In this document: positions 8,562 to 17,681 of the stretch, piece by piece
Position numbering within the stretch: position 1 is the first letter of the stretch
Layout: every line of letters starts with the position of its first letter
Assembly: GCF_020873895.1 (NCBI RefSeq)
Contig: NZ_JAHWGT010000008.1
Location: forward strand, 1-64,000
DNA from: Streptomyces sp. DH12
Lineage (GTDB): Bacteria; Actinomycetota; Actinomycetes; Streptomycetales; Streptomycetaceae
Reading direction: 5' to 3'
DNA length: 64,000 nt
Position numbers and translations under genes: made by a program
Notes under the pieces: model-generated
Database searches by the model: none
Seen by the model: the letters and a program-made list of their open reading frames with translations, nothing else
Told to the model about the DNA's origin: nothing

Positions 8562-9590
8562 ATGCTGGAGACCTCCGGGCGGCTGCTGAAGCTGCTGTCG
8601 CTGCTGCAGTCCCCCCGCGAGTGGTCCGGGGCCGAGCTCGCCGAGCGCCTCGGCGTCAGTCCGCGCACGCTGCGCCGCGACGTGCAGCGTCTGCGCGACC
8701 TCGGCTACCCGGTCGAGGCGGCCCAGGGCACCGCCGGCTACCGGCTGGGTGCCGGGGCCCGGTTGCCGCCGCTGCTGCTGGACGACGAGGAGGCGGTCGC
8801 CGTCGTCGTGGCCCTGCGCACCGGGGCTGACGGCTCGGTCGTCGGGATCGAGGAGTCGGCCCCGCGTGCCCTCGCCAAGTTGGAGCACGTGCTGCCTTCC
8901 CGGCTCCGCCACCGGGTCACCACCCTGCACACCGCCACCGTCCGGGCCGGAGCGGCACCGGCCCCCCAGGTGGCCCCCGACACCCTCATGGCGATCGCCG
9001 AGGCGTGCCGCCGACGCGAGCGGTTGCGTTTCGACTACACGAGCCCGCGCGTCGGTTCCGGCGTCCGCTCGACCGAGCCCCACAGCCTGGTCAGCTTCGA
9101 CCGCCGCTGGTACCTGGTCGCCTGGGACACCGACCGCGAGGACTGGCGCACCTTCCGCGTCGACCGACTGGTCCCCCGCACCCCGACCGGCCCGCGGTTC
9201 GCGCCGCGCGAGCTCCCCGGCGGTGACGTGGCCGCCTACCTGGCCCGCCGCCTGTCGGCCCAGACGTGGCCGTTCCAGGCGACCATCCTCCTGCACGAAC
9301 CCGCCACCGTGGTCGCCGACCGCCTCTGGCCCGGCATGGGGGTCGTCGAGCCGGTCGACGGCGGCAGCTGTCTGCTGCACCTCGGGGCCGACACCGCTCG
9401 CGACCTCGCATGGATGATCACTTCGGTGGACACCGACTTCACCCTCGTCGACGCCCCGACCGAACTCGCCGAGGCCCTTCGCGCGCAGGCCACCCGCTGC
9501 CTCGACGCCCTACGGCAGGGACCGGCGCCGGAGCCGGGGCGCGCACGCGCCGCCGGCGACGGGGCCGTGGTCCGAACCGCGCGCCCCTAA
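8562..9590 (+). CDS. WYL-domain transcriptional regulator (YafY/DeoR-like)
   Basis: A 342-residue regulator with an N-terminal winged helix (HTH_11: WSGAELAERLGVSPRTLRRDV, about residues 20-45) and a WYL ligand-binding domain (about 140-215) including FDRRWYLVAWDTDREDWRTF. It probably senses a small ligand or nucleic acid and regulates neighbouring genes. The first ATG of the conserved protein, at 8562, lacks a strong ribosome site and follows CATCCT by seven bases. The 158-bp gap to the divergent epoxide hydrolase holds C/G-rich runs but no clear palindrome. Control of the hydrolase is inferred from position. Confidence 0.92.
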   Translation: MLETSGRLLKLLSLLQSPREWSGAELAERLGVSPRTLRRDVQRLRDLGYPVEAAQGTAGYRLGAGARLPPLLLDDEEAVAVVVALRTGADGSVVGIEESAPRALAKLEHVLPSRLRHRVTTLHTATVRAGAAPAPQVAPDTLMAIAEACRRRERLRFDYTSPRVGSGVRSTEPHSLVSFDRRWYLVAWDTDREDWRTFRVDRLVPRTPTGPRFAPRELPGGDVAAYLARRLSAQTWPFQATILLHEPATVVADRLWPGMGVVEPVDGGSCLLHLGADTARDLAWMITSVDTDFTLVDAPTELAEALRAQATRCLDALRQGPAPEPGRARAAGDGAVVRTARP

Positions 9591-10942
9591 CCGACCGCGC
9601 CGTCGGCCGTGCGGAAGGCGGGCGCGGTCGGGGCCGGGCCGAGCGTCGTCGTGCCGGGCGCCGCGCGGTGGCCGAGGCCGGTGCGGTACGCGTCGAGCGC
9701 CGCCTCGGTCCGGCCGGTACGCCGCAGCAGGTCGCCCAGGAGCCGGCACAGGTCCGCCAGGTCGCCCGTCGCGCCGCTGCGCTCCAGCAGGCCCAGCGCC
9801 AGGACGTAGTGCTCCTCGGCGGTCTCCGGCTCCCCGCGCTCCTCGGCGATCAGCCCGAGCAGCCGGTGCGCGCCGCCCGCGTGCACGGCGCCGCGGCCAT
9901 CGTCCAGGTCCAGCAGCGCGGACAGCATTTCGGCGGCCTCGTCGTACCGGCCGAGCCGCCGCAGCACGTCCGCCAGCTCCACCTCCACCTGCGACGTGTA
10001 CAGCGCCGCCCCGCGGGCCGCCAGCATGTCCCGTGCCGTGCGCAATTCCCTCTCCGCGTCCTCCAGTCCGCCGCTCTGGGCCTTGACGTACCCGCGCATC
10101 CAGTGGCAGTGCGCCAGGTCGGTGCGCAGCCGCAGCTGCCGGTACATCGACTGCGCCTTGGCGAGTGACGCGTCGGCGTCCGCGGTGCGCCCCTCCGCGA
10201 GGAACGTCCGCGCCACCTGCCGGTGCATGCCGGCCACCAGCGCCGGGTCGCCGACCTGCGGCGCCAGGGCGAGGGCCAGCTCCGCCGCGTGCGCGGCACG
10301 GGCGTGCGCCCCCATGTCGATGTACGGACCGATGACCGCCGCGTACAGCATCACCAGCGCCTCCGGGTCGGTGAGGCCGCTGCCCGTCAGCTCGTCGATG
10401 GCCGACTCCAGGAGGTAGCAGGCGTACCGCAGCTCGCCGGCGAGCAGATGGGTGACGGCGCGCCCCCGCACCGCCCGGGCGCGGCGGGGCGCCGGCTCGC
10501 CGGCCAGCAGCCGCTCGGCCTCGGTGAAGTGCCGGCCGGCGTCCGCGAGGTCGCCGGTCTCCAGCGCGCAGTCGCCCAGCCCGAGGAGCGCCTCCGTCCG
10601 CTCGGCCGCCAGGCCGTGCCGCTCGGCGTCGGCGAGCAGCGCCCGGTACCGGGCGGCGGCCTCACCGGCGGACCCGGTCGCCAGCATCCGCTGCGCGTCG
10701 GTGAGCCCGAGGCGCACCTCGGTGGCCAGGCGGGCCGGTCGTCCGGTCGCCAACTCCTCGTACGACGTGCCGAGCCGGTCGGCGAGGAACCGCAGGGCCG
10801 TCTCCGACGGCCGCACCCTGCCGGACTCCAGCGTCGACACGTACGCGGCGCTGTACGACGGCTCCGCCAGCTGCCGCTGCGTCAACCCGCGCTCGGCGCG
10901 CAGCCGTTGGACCCGGCGACCGATCTCGACCGGTTCGTCCAT
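9587..10942 (-). CDS. XRE-family regulator with TPR repeats
   Basis: A 451-residue cytosolic protein. Residues 6-65 form an XRE-type helix-turn-helix (IGRRVQRLRAERGLTQRQLA, then SAAYVSTLESGRVRPS). The rest is a chain of tetratricopeptide-like helical pairs (GEAAARYRALLADA, DAGRHFTEAERLL, EAAEMLSALLDL and others), the layout of Streptomyces peptide- or stress-responsive regulators. The start is the ATG at 10942, preceded at seven bases by AGGGGGG; upstream in-frame ATGs lack this. Its last bases overlap the end of the convergent WYL gene by 4 bp. It is divergent from the secreted M64 peptidase across 138 bp and may control it. Ligand unknown. Confidence 0.9.
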   Translation of the reverse strand: MDEPVEIGRRVQRLRAERGLTQRQLAEPSYSAAYVSTLESGRVRPSETALRFLADRLGTSYEELATGRPARLATEVRLGLTDAQRMLATGSAGEAAARYRALLADAERHGLAAERTEALLGLGDCALETGDLADAGRHFTEAERLLAGEPAPRRARAVRGRAVTHLLAGELRYACYLLESAIDELTGSGLTDPEALVMLYAAVIGPYIDMGAHARAAHAAELALALAPQVGDPALVAGMHRQVARTFLAEGRTADADASLAKAQSMYRQLRLRTDLAHCHWMRGYVKAQSGGLEDAERELRTARDMLAARGAALYTSQVEVELADVLRRLGRYDEAAEMLSALLDLDDGRGAVHAGGAHRLLGLIAEERGEPETAEEHYVLALGLLERSGATGDLADLCRLLGDLLRRTGRTEAALDAYRTGLGHRAAPGTTTLGPAPTAPAFRTADGAVG

Positions 10943-10993
10943 GACAACCCCCCTGGTAGCTGGAACTCCCCAGTATCCGGCGGCTCCCGGCCA

Positions 10994-11022
10994 TTGCGCG
11001 GCCACCGTGGGCCCCCTACCTT
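10994..11022 (+). promoter_or_regulatory. Promoter of the M64 peptidase gene
   Basis: TTGCGC (10994-10999), a 17-base spacer and TACCTT (11017-11022) form a housekeeping-type promoter about 60 bp before the GTG start. Confidence 0.5.
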
Positions 11023-11080
11023 AAGCGGCCTGTTCACCGGATTTAATCCCCTGCTCAACTCCGTATCGGAGGAGGCCCAC

Positions 11081-12481
11081 GTGCGCACCACCCTGCGCAG
11101 AACCCTGACGGCGGCCGGCGTGGCCACGGCCGTCGCCGCGGCGCTGACCGCCGGACCCGGCACCGCGGCGGCCCGCCCGGCGCCGCCCACCGCGCCCGCC
11201 GCGCCGGGCGCCCCCGCGGGCGTCGGGGACCCGGCGGCCCTCGTGGAGGTCGAGATACCCGGTCCCGAGCACGGCGCGGTCGCCGGGTCGGGCCACGTCA
11301 GCGTCCCGGCCGCCGGCCGGGACCGGCCCACGGCGCGGCTCTCCGCGGCCGAGGACCGGGTGGACGGGACCGTCACCAAGCTGATCGACACCGGCCCCAC
11401 CGCCGACCGGCTGGACGTCGTCGTCATCGGCGACGGCTACACGGCCGCCGACATGCCGCGGTTCCGCACGGACGCCCGCGAGAAGTGGGCGGAGGTCGCC
11501 GCCGTCGAGCCGTACACCACCTATCAGGGCCTGTTCAACGTCTGGACGGTCGACGCCGTCTCCCGCGACTCCGGCGTCAGCGGCGACCCCGACCGCGCAA
11601 CGGTCCGCGACACCGCCCTCGGCGCGTACTTCTGGTGCGGCGACATCGAACGACTGCTCTGCGTCGACCAGGACAAGGTCGACGCCTACGCCGCGCTCGC
11701 CCCGGACGCCGACCTCGTCCTCGTCCTCGCCGACAGCGCCAAGTACGGCGGCGCCGGCTACAACGAGCCGAACGCCGACATCGGCTACGACGGCATCGCC
11801 ACCGCCTCGGCCGGCAACGCCAAGTCCGGCCAGGTCGCCATCCACGAGACCGGCCACTCCCTCGGCCGGCTCGCCGACGAGTACTTCTACCCCGGCACAC
11901 CGGGCTACGAGCGGTACACCGGCAAGGAGCCGGGCGACCCGAACACCTCCACCCTCGACGCCGCCCGCATGGCCGAGCGGCGCGCCAAGTGGTACCGCTG
12001 GCTGGGCGAGGAGTCGCCCGACGGCGGCACGGTCGGCGCCTACGAGGGCGGCGGCTACTACGTCTCCGGCCTGTACCGCCCGACCGACAACTCCCTCATG
12101 CGCGTCCTGGACCGGCCGTTCAACCTGCCGGGAGTGGAGGCGATGATCGCCGGGTTCTACCGGCACGCCGCACCGGCCACCGCCCTCACCCCGGCGGGCG
12201 GCACGCTCACGCTCCGCGCCGACGCTGCGGCGCGGATCGCCGTCCCCCGCCTGACCGGGGCGGACGGCCACCAGCTCACCGTGCGCTGGTTCCTCGACGG
12301 CCGCGAACTGCGGCACCTGGCCGGCCGCACCGAGGTGCGCGTCGCGCAACTGGGGCTGCGCCCGTACGACTTCCGGTCGCACAAGCTGTCGGTCACGGTG
12401 GTGGACCGTACGTCCTCCGTGCGGGACCCGGCCGTCGCCGAGACCCTGCGCACCGCCTTCGACTGGCGCGTACGCCGGTAG
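11081..12481 (+). CDS. Secreted M64-family (IgA-peptidase-like) zinc metallopeptidase
   Basis: An exported protease of 466 residues. A twin-basic-type signal region (MRTTLRRTL, then an Ala-rich core ending in AAA) is followed by a Pro/Ala linker, an N-terminal segment with DRLDVVVIGDGYT typical of peptidase M64, and the zinc site HETGHSLGRLADEY, where His255 and His259 bind zinc, Glu256 is the general base and the downstream Asp/Glu/Tyr complete the site. A C-terminal beta domain (about 375-466) follows. The GTG at 11081 is chosen because GGAGG lies eight bases before it; a longer frame upstream has no signal peptide. It is divergent from the XRE/TPR regulator. Streptomyces M64 proteins are not known to cut IgA; substrate unknown. 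Confidence 0.93.
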   Translation: MRTTLRRTLTAAGVATAVAAALTAGPGTAAARPAPPTAPAAPGAPAGVGDPAALVEVEIPGPEHGAVAGSGHVSVPAAGRDRPTARLSAAEDRVDGTVTKLIDTGPTADRLDVVVIGDGYTAADMPRFRTDAREKWAEVAAVEPYTTYQGLFNVWTVDAVSRDSGVSGDPDRATVRDTALGAYFWCGDIERLLCVDQDKVDAYAALAPDADLVLVLADSAKYGGAGYNEPNADIGYDGIATASAGNAKSGQVAIHETGHSLGRLADEYFYPGTPGYERYTGKEPGDPNTSTLDAARMAERRAKWYRWLGEESPDGGTVGAYEGGGYYVSGLYRPTDNSLMRVLDRPFNLPGVEAMIAGFYRHAAPATALTPAGGTLTLRADAAARIAVPRLTGADGHQLTVRWFLDGRELRHLAGRTEVRVAQLGLRPYDFRSHKLSVTVVDRTSSVRDPAVAETLRTAFDWRVRR

Positions 12482-12500
12482 CGGGCGGTCGGGGAACGGC

Positions 12501-12520
12501 CCCGGCCCGTACGGGCCGGG
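12501..12520. terminator. Palindromic terminator
   Basis: A perfect 20-bp GC palindrome (CCCGGCCCGT joined to its complement) lies between the convergent M64 gene and the Pro-rich membrane protein gene. Confidence 0.55.
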
Positions 12521-12543
12521 ACCGGCGGGCCCCGGCCAGTGGG

Positions 12544-13158
12544 TCACCCCGTCGACCGCCCGGTACGTGCGGCGGGGCCCGGTACCAGGCCGTGCAGCAG
12601 GTCGCCGAGCGCGTCGACCGGCCCCGCCGGCACCGGGGGCCGCGCCGCCGGGTCGCCCGAGGGCTCCGGACCGCCGCCGTCCGGTGTGGAGGGCGACGCG
12701 TCCGCCGACGGGCCCGGTACCCGCGGCCCGGGCCCCTGCGGCCGAGCGGCGGACGGAGCCGGCGCCGTGGAGGCGGCGCCCCCGCCGGCCCCGCCGCCCG
12801 TCAGGCCGCCCGTCCGGGGCGCCCGCGGCACCGGCGCCCGGTCGCCGTCGTCGACCGGCCGCCGCGGCTCGGCGCTGAGGGCGGGCAGCAGCGTGGGCCC
12901 CGCCGTACCGCCACCCGGCGCGACCCCGGCGCGGCCCGGCCCCGTCCGCGCCCCGTCCGGCCCTTCGGCGGGCACCACCGGGCCGCCCGCGCCGGGCAGC
13001 GGCCCCCGCGACGTCTCGGGGTGCGACCGGGACGCCGGGGTGTCGGGCGACGACTGGAGCACCAGGGCCAGCGCGCCGGCCACTCCCAGCGCGGTGGTGG
13101 TCCTCACCAGGGTGTGGCGGGTGCCGTCCGCCCCGCTCTCCTGCCTGTGCCTGCCCAT
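12544..13158 (-). CDS. Pro/Gly/Ala-rich membrane-anchored hypothetical protein
   Basis: A 204-residue protein I cannot assign. The N-terminal 17 residues are polar and Arg-containing, followed by one hydrophobic segment (TTALGVAGALALVL, about 20-36), which may be a signal anchor. The rest is low-complexity Pro/Gly/Ala/Ser sequence with few hydrophobic residues, ending in DALGDLLHGLVPG. GGAGGG seven bases before the ATG supports translation. It lies downstream of the nSTAND/WD40 gene on the same strand with about 200 bp between them, so co-transcription is possible. It may be a cell-wall-spanning stalk protein, but this is a guess from composition. Confidence 0.65.
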   Translation of the reverse strand: MGRHRQESGADGTRHTLVRTTTALGVAGALALVLQSSPDTPASRSHPETSRGPLPGAGGPVVPAEGPDGARTGPGRAGVAPGGGTAGPTLLPALSAEPRRPVDDGDRAPVPRAPRTGGLTGGGAGGGAASTAPAPSAARPQGPGPRVPGPSADASPSTPDGGGPEPSGDPAARPPVPAGPVDALGDLLHGLVPGPAARTGRSTG

Positions 13159-13361
13159 GTGGTCCCTCCGGCGCCGTGGTCACTCGATCCGACGGTCGGA
13201 CAAGGGACGCGGGGAGACGAAAGTGACGGCTGATCCGGCCACGGTCACCTTCTGTGACGAACTTGCGACACTCCCACCGCGCGCCGCACGCCCGCCCCCC
13301 GGTCCGGCGCATCCGCACGCGGGCCGCGGCATCCGGGCCCCGCGAAACGGGTCGCCCGCCC

Positions 13362-16300
13362 TCAGCACGACGGCCTGTGCGGGACCGTGGGCAGGTGCGC
13401 CCGCCACTCCGCGGGCGACGGGCCGGAGCCGACCCTGGCGCACAGCAGGGCCGCGACGCGGTCGGGGTCCAGGTCGTAGCCGTGGACCGGTACGTGCGCC
13501 CCCGCGACGCGCAGCGTCCTGCCGTCGGGGCCGAACGCCATCGACAGCACCCGGTCGCCCGGTGTGGGCAGTGCCGAGCCCAGCAGCCGCCGGGAGGCGG
13601 TGTCCCACAGCTGTACCGTGCCGGAGTCGCCGGCGACGGCCAGCGTCGTACCGTCCGGGGAGAACGCCAGTACCGCCACCTCCTCGTCCTCGGTACGGCG
13701 GGTCCCCGTGTGCGTCCCCGGCAACACGCCCAGGTGCCGGCGCACGTCACCGTCCCAGAGGCTGACCCGGCCCCGGGTGTCGCCCACCGCGAGCCGGGTA
13801 CCGTCCGGGCTGAAGGCCAGGGCGACCGGATCGTCCCAGCCCAGAGCGCGCCGCACGGCCCGCCCGGAGCGCAGGTCGACCGAGCCGGCCTCGGACACGG
13901 CCACGCCCCCGTTGCGGCGCAGGGCGAGCTCCGATCCGGACAGTCCCGGGACGGAGCGCAGCCGCCTCCCGGTCGGCACGTCCCACGCTTCGAGCACCTC
14001 CCGCTCGCCGAGCCGGGACACCACCAGCGTGCGACCGTCGTCACCGAGGGCCACCGCGACCACGCCCAGGGGGAGTTCACCCTCCTTCAGGGGAGTGCTG
14101 CCCCGGTCGAGATCGACCGTGTGCAGGAGCCGGCCGGCCCGGATGTCCCACACCCTGACCGACTGCCGCGTACGCGCCCCCGGGTCCGGGTCGACGTCCT
14201 GCCGGACCGCCCCGTACGCCAGGTGACGCCCGTCCGGGCTGAACGCCAAGGCGTCCTGGCAGCCCGTGTCCGCCGCCTGCGCTCCCTCCGCCTCTTCAGC
14301 CGTCAGTTCGACCGTGCCCTCTCCTGCCCCGGTGGCGTCACCGGCGTCGCCCTCCACGGGCGGCTCCTCCTCGGCCGGGTCATCGGGGCAGGGCGCGCCC
14401 GGCAGGCGCGTCAGCAGCCGGCCGGCGGCGTCCAGGATCTCGTACCCCGCCCCTTCGGCTCGTCCCACCGCGGCCAGGAACCGCCCGTCGGGGCTCCACG
14501 CGGCGCCGCCCACCGGCGTGGTGCGCCACTGCCCGCTCACGGCACCGCCCAGCGCCACCGACCGGACGGTCGCGCCGCCCCTGGCGCCGTACCGTACGAC
14601 GCCCTCGTCCAGGTCGAGCCGCAACCCGAACGTGCTCTCGCTCACCAGCGCGTGCCGGAAGACCGGGGCGCCGGGCGCCGCCAGCCGCCACAGCAGGATC
14701 TCGTCGGTGAGCGTCGAGGCGACGAGGAACCGGCCGTCGGCGCTGAACCGCATCTCCTGCACCTTCGTGCCCGCGAGTGCGGGCAGTTCGCGGCCGGAGG
14801 GCAGCTCCCACCGGCGGACGCCGGACCCGGTGACGAGGGCGATGCCCCGGCTGTCCGGGGAGAAGGCGAAGCCGCCCGCGAAGCAGTGCCCCCCTCCCGC
14901 CGCGGCGAGCCACGGCAGCGGCAGCTTCCGGCCTCCGCGTCGCAGGTCGCGTATCTCCAGCGGCCGCTTGTCGGTGCACACGGCCAGCCACCGGCCGTCC
15001 GCGCTGACGTCGCTGCCCTGCACCGCCTCCGTGTCGCCGAGCGGGACGTCCAGCAGCCGGCGCCGCCGCGGTACGTCCCACACCTGGAACGACGAGGCGA
15101 ATCCGTCCCCGCTCTCGCCCATGCTGTCCACGAGCAGGGTGCGCCCGTCCCCGCCGAACGTCCCGCTCATCGCGGACGCGCCCGGGAGCCGGCCGGTGAC
15201 CCGGCCGGTCCGCACGTCCCACAGCCGGACGTCCTCGCCGTCGAGCAGCGCAAGCGTGCGGCCGTCCGGGGCGGGTACCGTCCAGCCCGTGCGGTCCTCT
15301 CCGCCGGGCCCGGTGCCGATGCCGGGATGGGTGCCGGTGCGGCGGTGGGAGCGCACGTCCCAGGTCTCGACCCGGTCCGCGGCGATCACCGTCAACGTCC
15401 GCCCGTCCTCGGCCAGATGGTGCGCGGTCTCCGCCCTCCCGGCCCCCGGGACGGTGAAGACGTCCCGCTCCTGCTGCGTCAGGGAGCCCAGCAGCGCGGA
15501 GCGGGTCTCCAGGGTCGGCGCGAGCCGCCACGCGGCGAGGCTCAGGCGCACCGCCGCCGCCGGGTCGGTCAGCCGCAGGCCCGTGGCGACGGCGGCGAGC
15601 CGGCCCGCCTCCGCCGCCACGCGGCGCCGTTCGCTGACGCGGCTCTGCTGCCAGGCGACGAGACCGGCGACGAGGGACAGCGCCAGCAGACCCGACAGGA
15701 GGCCGGTCAGGACCCGGCGGCGGCGGCGCTCCCTCGCCCGGCCGGCCAGGGAGTCGGCGAGGAAGGCACCCTCCAGCGGAGTGAGGGCGGCGGCCCGGTC
15801 GGGGTCCGCGCCGAAGAGTTCCTCTGCGGTGGCCAGTCGGGCACCCCGGTACAGCGTCCCCGGCTCACGTCCCAGGTCGTCCCAGGACCGGGCCGCCTCC
15901 GACAGACGGCGATGGGCGCGCAGCCGCTCCCGGTCCTCCTCGATCCACGCGACCAGCCGCGGCCACGCGGTGAGCAGGGCCTCGTGGGCGAGGCACACCG
16001 TGTCGTCGTCGAGGGTCAGCAGCCGGGCGCGGACGAACCGGTCCACCACGACCGCGACGTCGTCGGCCGCCGCGAACTCCAGCTCCGCCCGCTCCGCGCG
16101 CCGCCCCGTGTCCTGCGAGCCCTCCCCGGGGGCGACCAGCCGCAGCAGCACGAGCCGGGCCGGCACCGCCTGCTCGGGGGACAGCCCGGCGAACACGTCC
16201 TCGGCGGACTGGGCGATGGCGCCCTCCAGGCCGCCGGCGGCACGGTACGCCTCCTCCGTCAGGGCACGGCCCCGGCGCCTGAGCCAGGTCTCGCGCAGGA

Positions 16301-17429
16301 CGTGCGACAGCAGCGGCAACCCGCCGGGCCTGCCCTCCACCTCACGCACGAGCCGCGCCGTGAGGGACCGCTCGACTATGAGCCCCGCCGCCTGCGCGGG
16401 TCTGACGACGACCTCCCGCAGCTCCTCACGGGTCATCGGGCCGACGGGCAGGCTGGAGTCCCGCATCGCCTCGGCCAGCCGGCGGTGCTCCGCGCACCGG
16501 CCGTAGAAGTCGGCGCGCACGGCGACCACGACCCGCAGCCCGCTGTCCGGGCGGCGGGCCGCGAGCAGCAGGTCGATGAAGGCGGCTCGCTCGGCCGGGT
16601 CCGGGCAGAGCGTGAACACCTCCTCGAACTGGTCGACCACGACCAGGGTGTCCCCGGGCCCCGACCCGTTCCCGGCCCCGCCCCCTCGCCCCGCCGGATC
16701 CCGACGTACCGCCCCGGCCCCGGTCCCCGCCCCGGCCCCGGTCTCCGGCCCGGAGCCGGTCCCCGCCCCGGAGCCGGTCTCCGGCCCGGTCCCGCTCCCC
16801 GTTCCGGTGCCGCCCTCCGGGGCGTCCCGCCGGGCCCGGTCCGTACGCGGTCGCAGCACGTCGGCGTGGGCGGTCATCGGGTGCGCGCCCGGGGTGAGGA
16901 CACGGATCGCCGCCAGCCGCACCCCCGCCCCGCCGTCGGCGCCCCAGCCCTGCCGCAGCGCGGGGATCAACCCGGCCCGCAGCAGCGACGACTTGCCGCT
17001 GCCGGACGCTCCGAAGAGGGCCGTGAAGCGGTGCTCGGCCACCGCACGGCACAGCACCGAGGTGAGCTCGCCGCGCCCGAAGAACCGTTCGCGGTCGCCC
17101 GGTTCGAACCGGGCGAGGCCCTGGTAGGGCGGCGCCGCCTCGTCGTCCTCGCGGATCCGGACCGCCGCCTCCTCGCGCGTCCGGTGCCACCGCCCCTCCC
17201 ACTCGGCCAGGTCCCCGCCGCAGGCCCCGACGTACGCCAGCGTCACCGCCAGCGACGGCAGGACCTCCCCGGCGGCGGCCTGGGACAGCGACGTCACCGA
17301 GTAGTGCGCCCGGCGCGCCATCTCCCGGTACGTCGGCCCGCCCGCCTCCCGCCGCAGCCCGCGCAGCTCGTGCGCGAAGCGCTGCACCGGCCCCGCGGCA
17401 GGATCGACCGGCGTCTCACGGCGTCCCAT
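13362..17429 (-). CDS. HTH-nSTAND NTPase-WD40 repeat protein
   Basis: A 1355-residue signalling ATPase. Residues 15-80 form an XRE-like helix-turn-helix. The P-loop NTPase of the nSTAND type has Walker A GASGSGKSS (140-148) and Walker B LVVVDQFEE (262-270). Between them lies a 50-residue Gly/Thr/Ser/Pro/Glu-rich insertion (about 206-258). A winged-helix and helical region follows, then an Arg-rich stretch and one transmembrane segment (about 565-590). The C-terminal half is WD40 beta-propeller repeats (FSPDGRHLAYG, FSPDGTRLAVG, FSPDGTTLAVA and others). Proteins of this layout are frequent in Streptomyces and thought to assemble on a stimulus; output unknown. The start has GGGGGA six bases upstream. 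It is divergent from the L,D-transpeptidase-like gene. A regulatory or conflict role is possible. Confidence 0.92.
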   Translation of the reverse strand: MGRRETPVDPAAGPVQRFAHELRGLRREAGGPTYREMARRAHYSVTSLSQAAAGEVLPSLAVTLAYVGACGGDLAEWEGRWHRTREEAAVRIREDDEAAPPYQGLARFEPGDRERFFGRGELTSVLCRAVAEHRFTALFGASGSGKSSLLRAGLIPALRQGWGADGGAGVRLAAIRVLTPGAHPMTAHADVLRPRTDRARRDAPEGGTGTGSGTGPETGSGAGTGSGPETGAGAGTGAGAVRRDPAGRGGGAGNGSGPGDTLVVVDQFEEVFTLCPDPAERAAFIDLLLAARRPDSGLRVVVAVRADFYGRCAEHRRLAEAMRDSSLPVGPMTREELREVVVRPAQAAGLIVERSLTARLVREVEGRPGGLPLLSHVLRETWLRRRGRALTEEAYRAAGGLEGAIAQSAEDVFAGLSPEQAVPARLVLLRLVAPGEGSQDTGRRAERAELEFAAADDVAVVVDRFVRARLLTLDDDTVCLAHEALLTAWPRLVAWIEEDRERLRAHRRLSEAARSWDDLGREPGTLYRGARLATAEELFGADPDRAAALTPLEGAFLADSLAGRARERRRRRVLTGLLSGLLALSLVAGLVAWQQSRVSERRRVAAEAGRLAAVATGLRLTDPAAAVRLSLAAWRLAPTLETRSALLGSLTQQERDVFTVPGAGRAETAHHLAEDGRTLTVIAADRVETWDVRSHRRTGTHPGIGTGPGGEDRTGWTVPAPDGRTLALLDGEDVRLWDVRTGRVTGRLPGASAMSGTFGGDGRTLLVDSMGESGDGFASSFQVWDVPRRRRLLDVPLGDTEAVQGSDVSADGRWLAVCTDKRPLEIRDLRRGGRKLPLPWLAAAGGGHCFAGGFAFSPDSRGIALVTGSGVRRWELPSGRELPALAGTKVQEMRFSADGRFLVASTLTDEILLWRLAAPGAPVFRHALVSESTFGLRLDLDEGVVRYGARGGATVRSVALGGAVSGQWRTTPVGGAAWSPDGRFLAAVGRAEGAGYEILDAAGRLLTRLPGAPCPDDPAEEEPPVEGDAGDATGAGEGTVELTAEEAEGAQAADTGCQDALAFSPDGRHLAYGAVRQDVDPDPGARTRQSVRVWDIRAGRLLHTVDLDRGSTPLKEGELPLGVVAVALGDDGRTLVVSRLGEREVLEAWDVPTGRRLRSVPGLSGSELALRRNGGVAVSEAGSVDLRSGRAVRRALGWDDPVALAFSPDGTRLAVGDTRGRVSLWDGDVRRHLGVLPGTHTGTRRTEDEEVAVLAFSPDGTTLAVAGDSGTVQLWDTASRRLLGSALPTPGDRVLSMAFGPDGRTLRVAGAHVPVHGYDLDPDRVAALLCARVGSGPSPAEWRAHLPTVPHRPSC
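16675..16815. repeat. In-frame GC-rich repeat within the NTPase gene
   Basis: Degenerate tandem repeats of CCCCGGCCCCGGT-like and CCGGAGCCGGTC-like words encode the Gly/Thr/Pro/Glu insertion between Walker A and Walker B. The array keeps the reading frame. Confidence 0.75.
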
Positions 17430-17556
17430 GTGTGTCCCCCACCCCCCGTGCCGGGGCTCGGCCCCCGGCCTGCTGTTCCCCCACGGCCGTCACGTTAGGA
17501 AGCGGGCATCCCAGCGCGCAAGGCGCCGCTCCGGGCCGGTGACCGGGCCGTTCGTC

Positions 17557-17592
17557 TTTGTTCGGTCCGGCGGAAGGGGCCTGCCGAACAAA
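17557..17592. promoter_or_regulatory. Long-spaced inverted repeat between divergent genes
   Basis: TTTGTTCGG (17557-17565) and its exact complement CCGAACAAA (17584-17592) are separated by 18 bp. Centres are about 27 bp apart, so the two halves face nearly the same side of the helix. Its position between the NTPase and the L,D-transpeptidase-like gene suggests a regulator site, though a stem-loop in the leader is possible. Confidence 0.5.
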
Positions 17593-17681
17593 CCCCGGGG
17601 CTGGTGGACTCGGCATCGCCGGCCCGGTCCTGGGCCGCACACCCCCCTTCGGCGGGGCACACTCAACGGGAGGAACCGATC

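Noticed and set aside
13254-17498. Very long open frame on the plus strand
   Set aside because: It is antisense to the WD40/NTPase gene, whose domains are clear; the plus-strand translation is Arg/Gly/Pro-rich with no recognisable motif, a common shadow in high-GC DNA.
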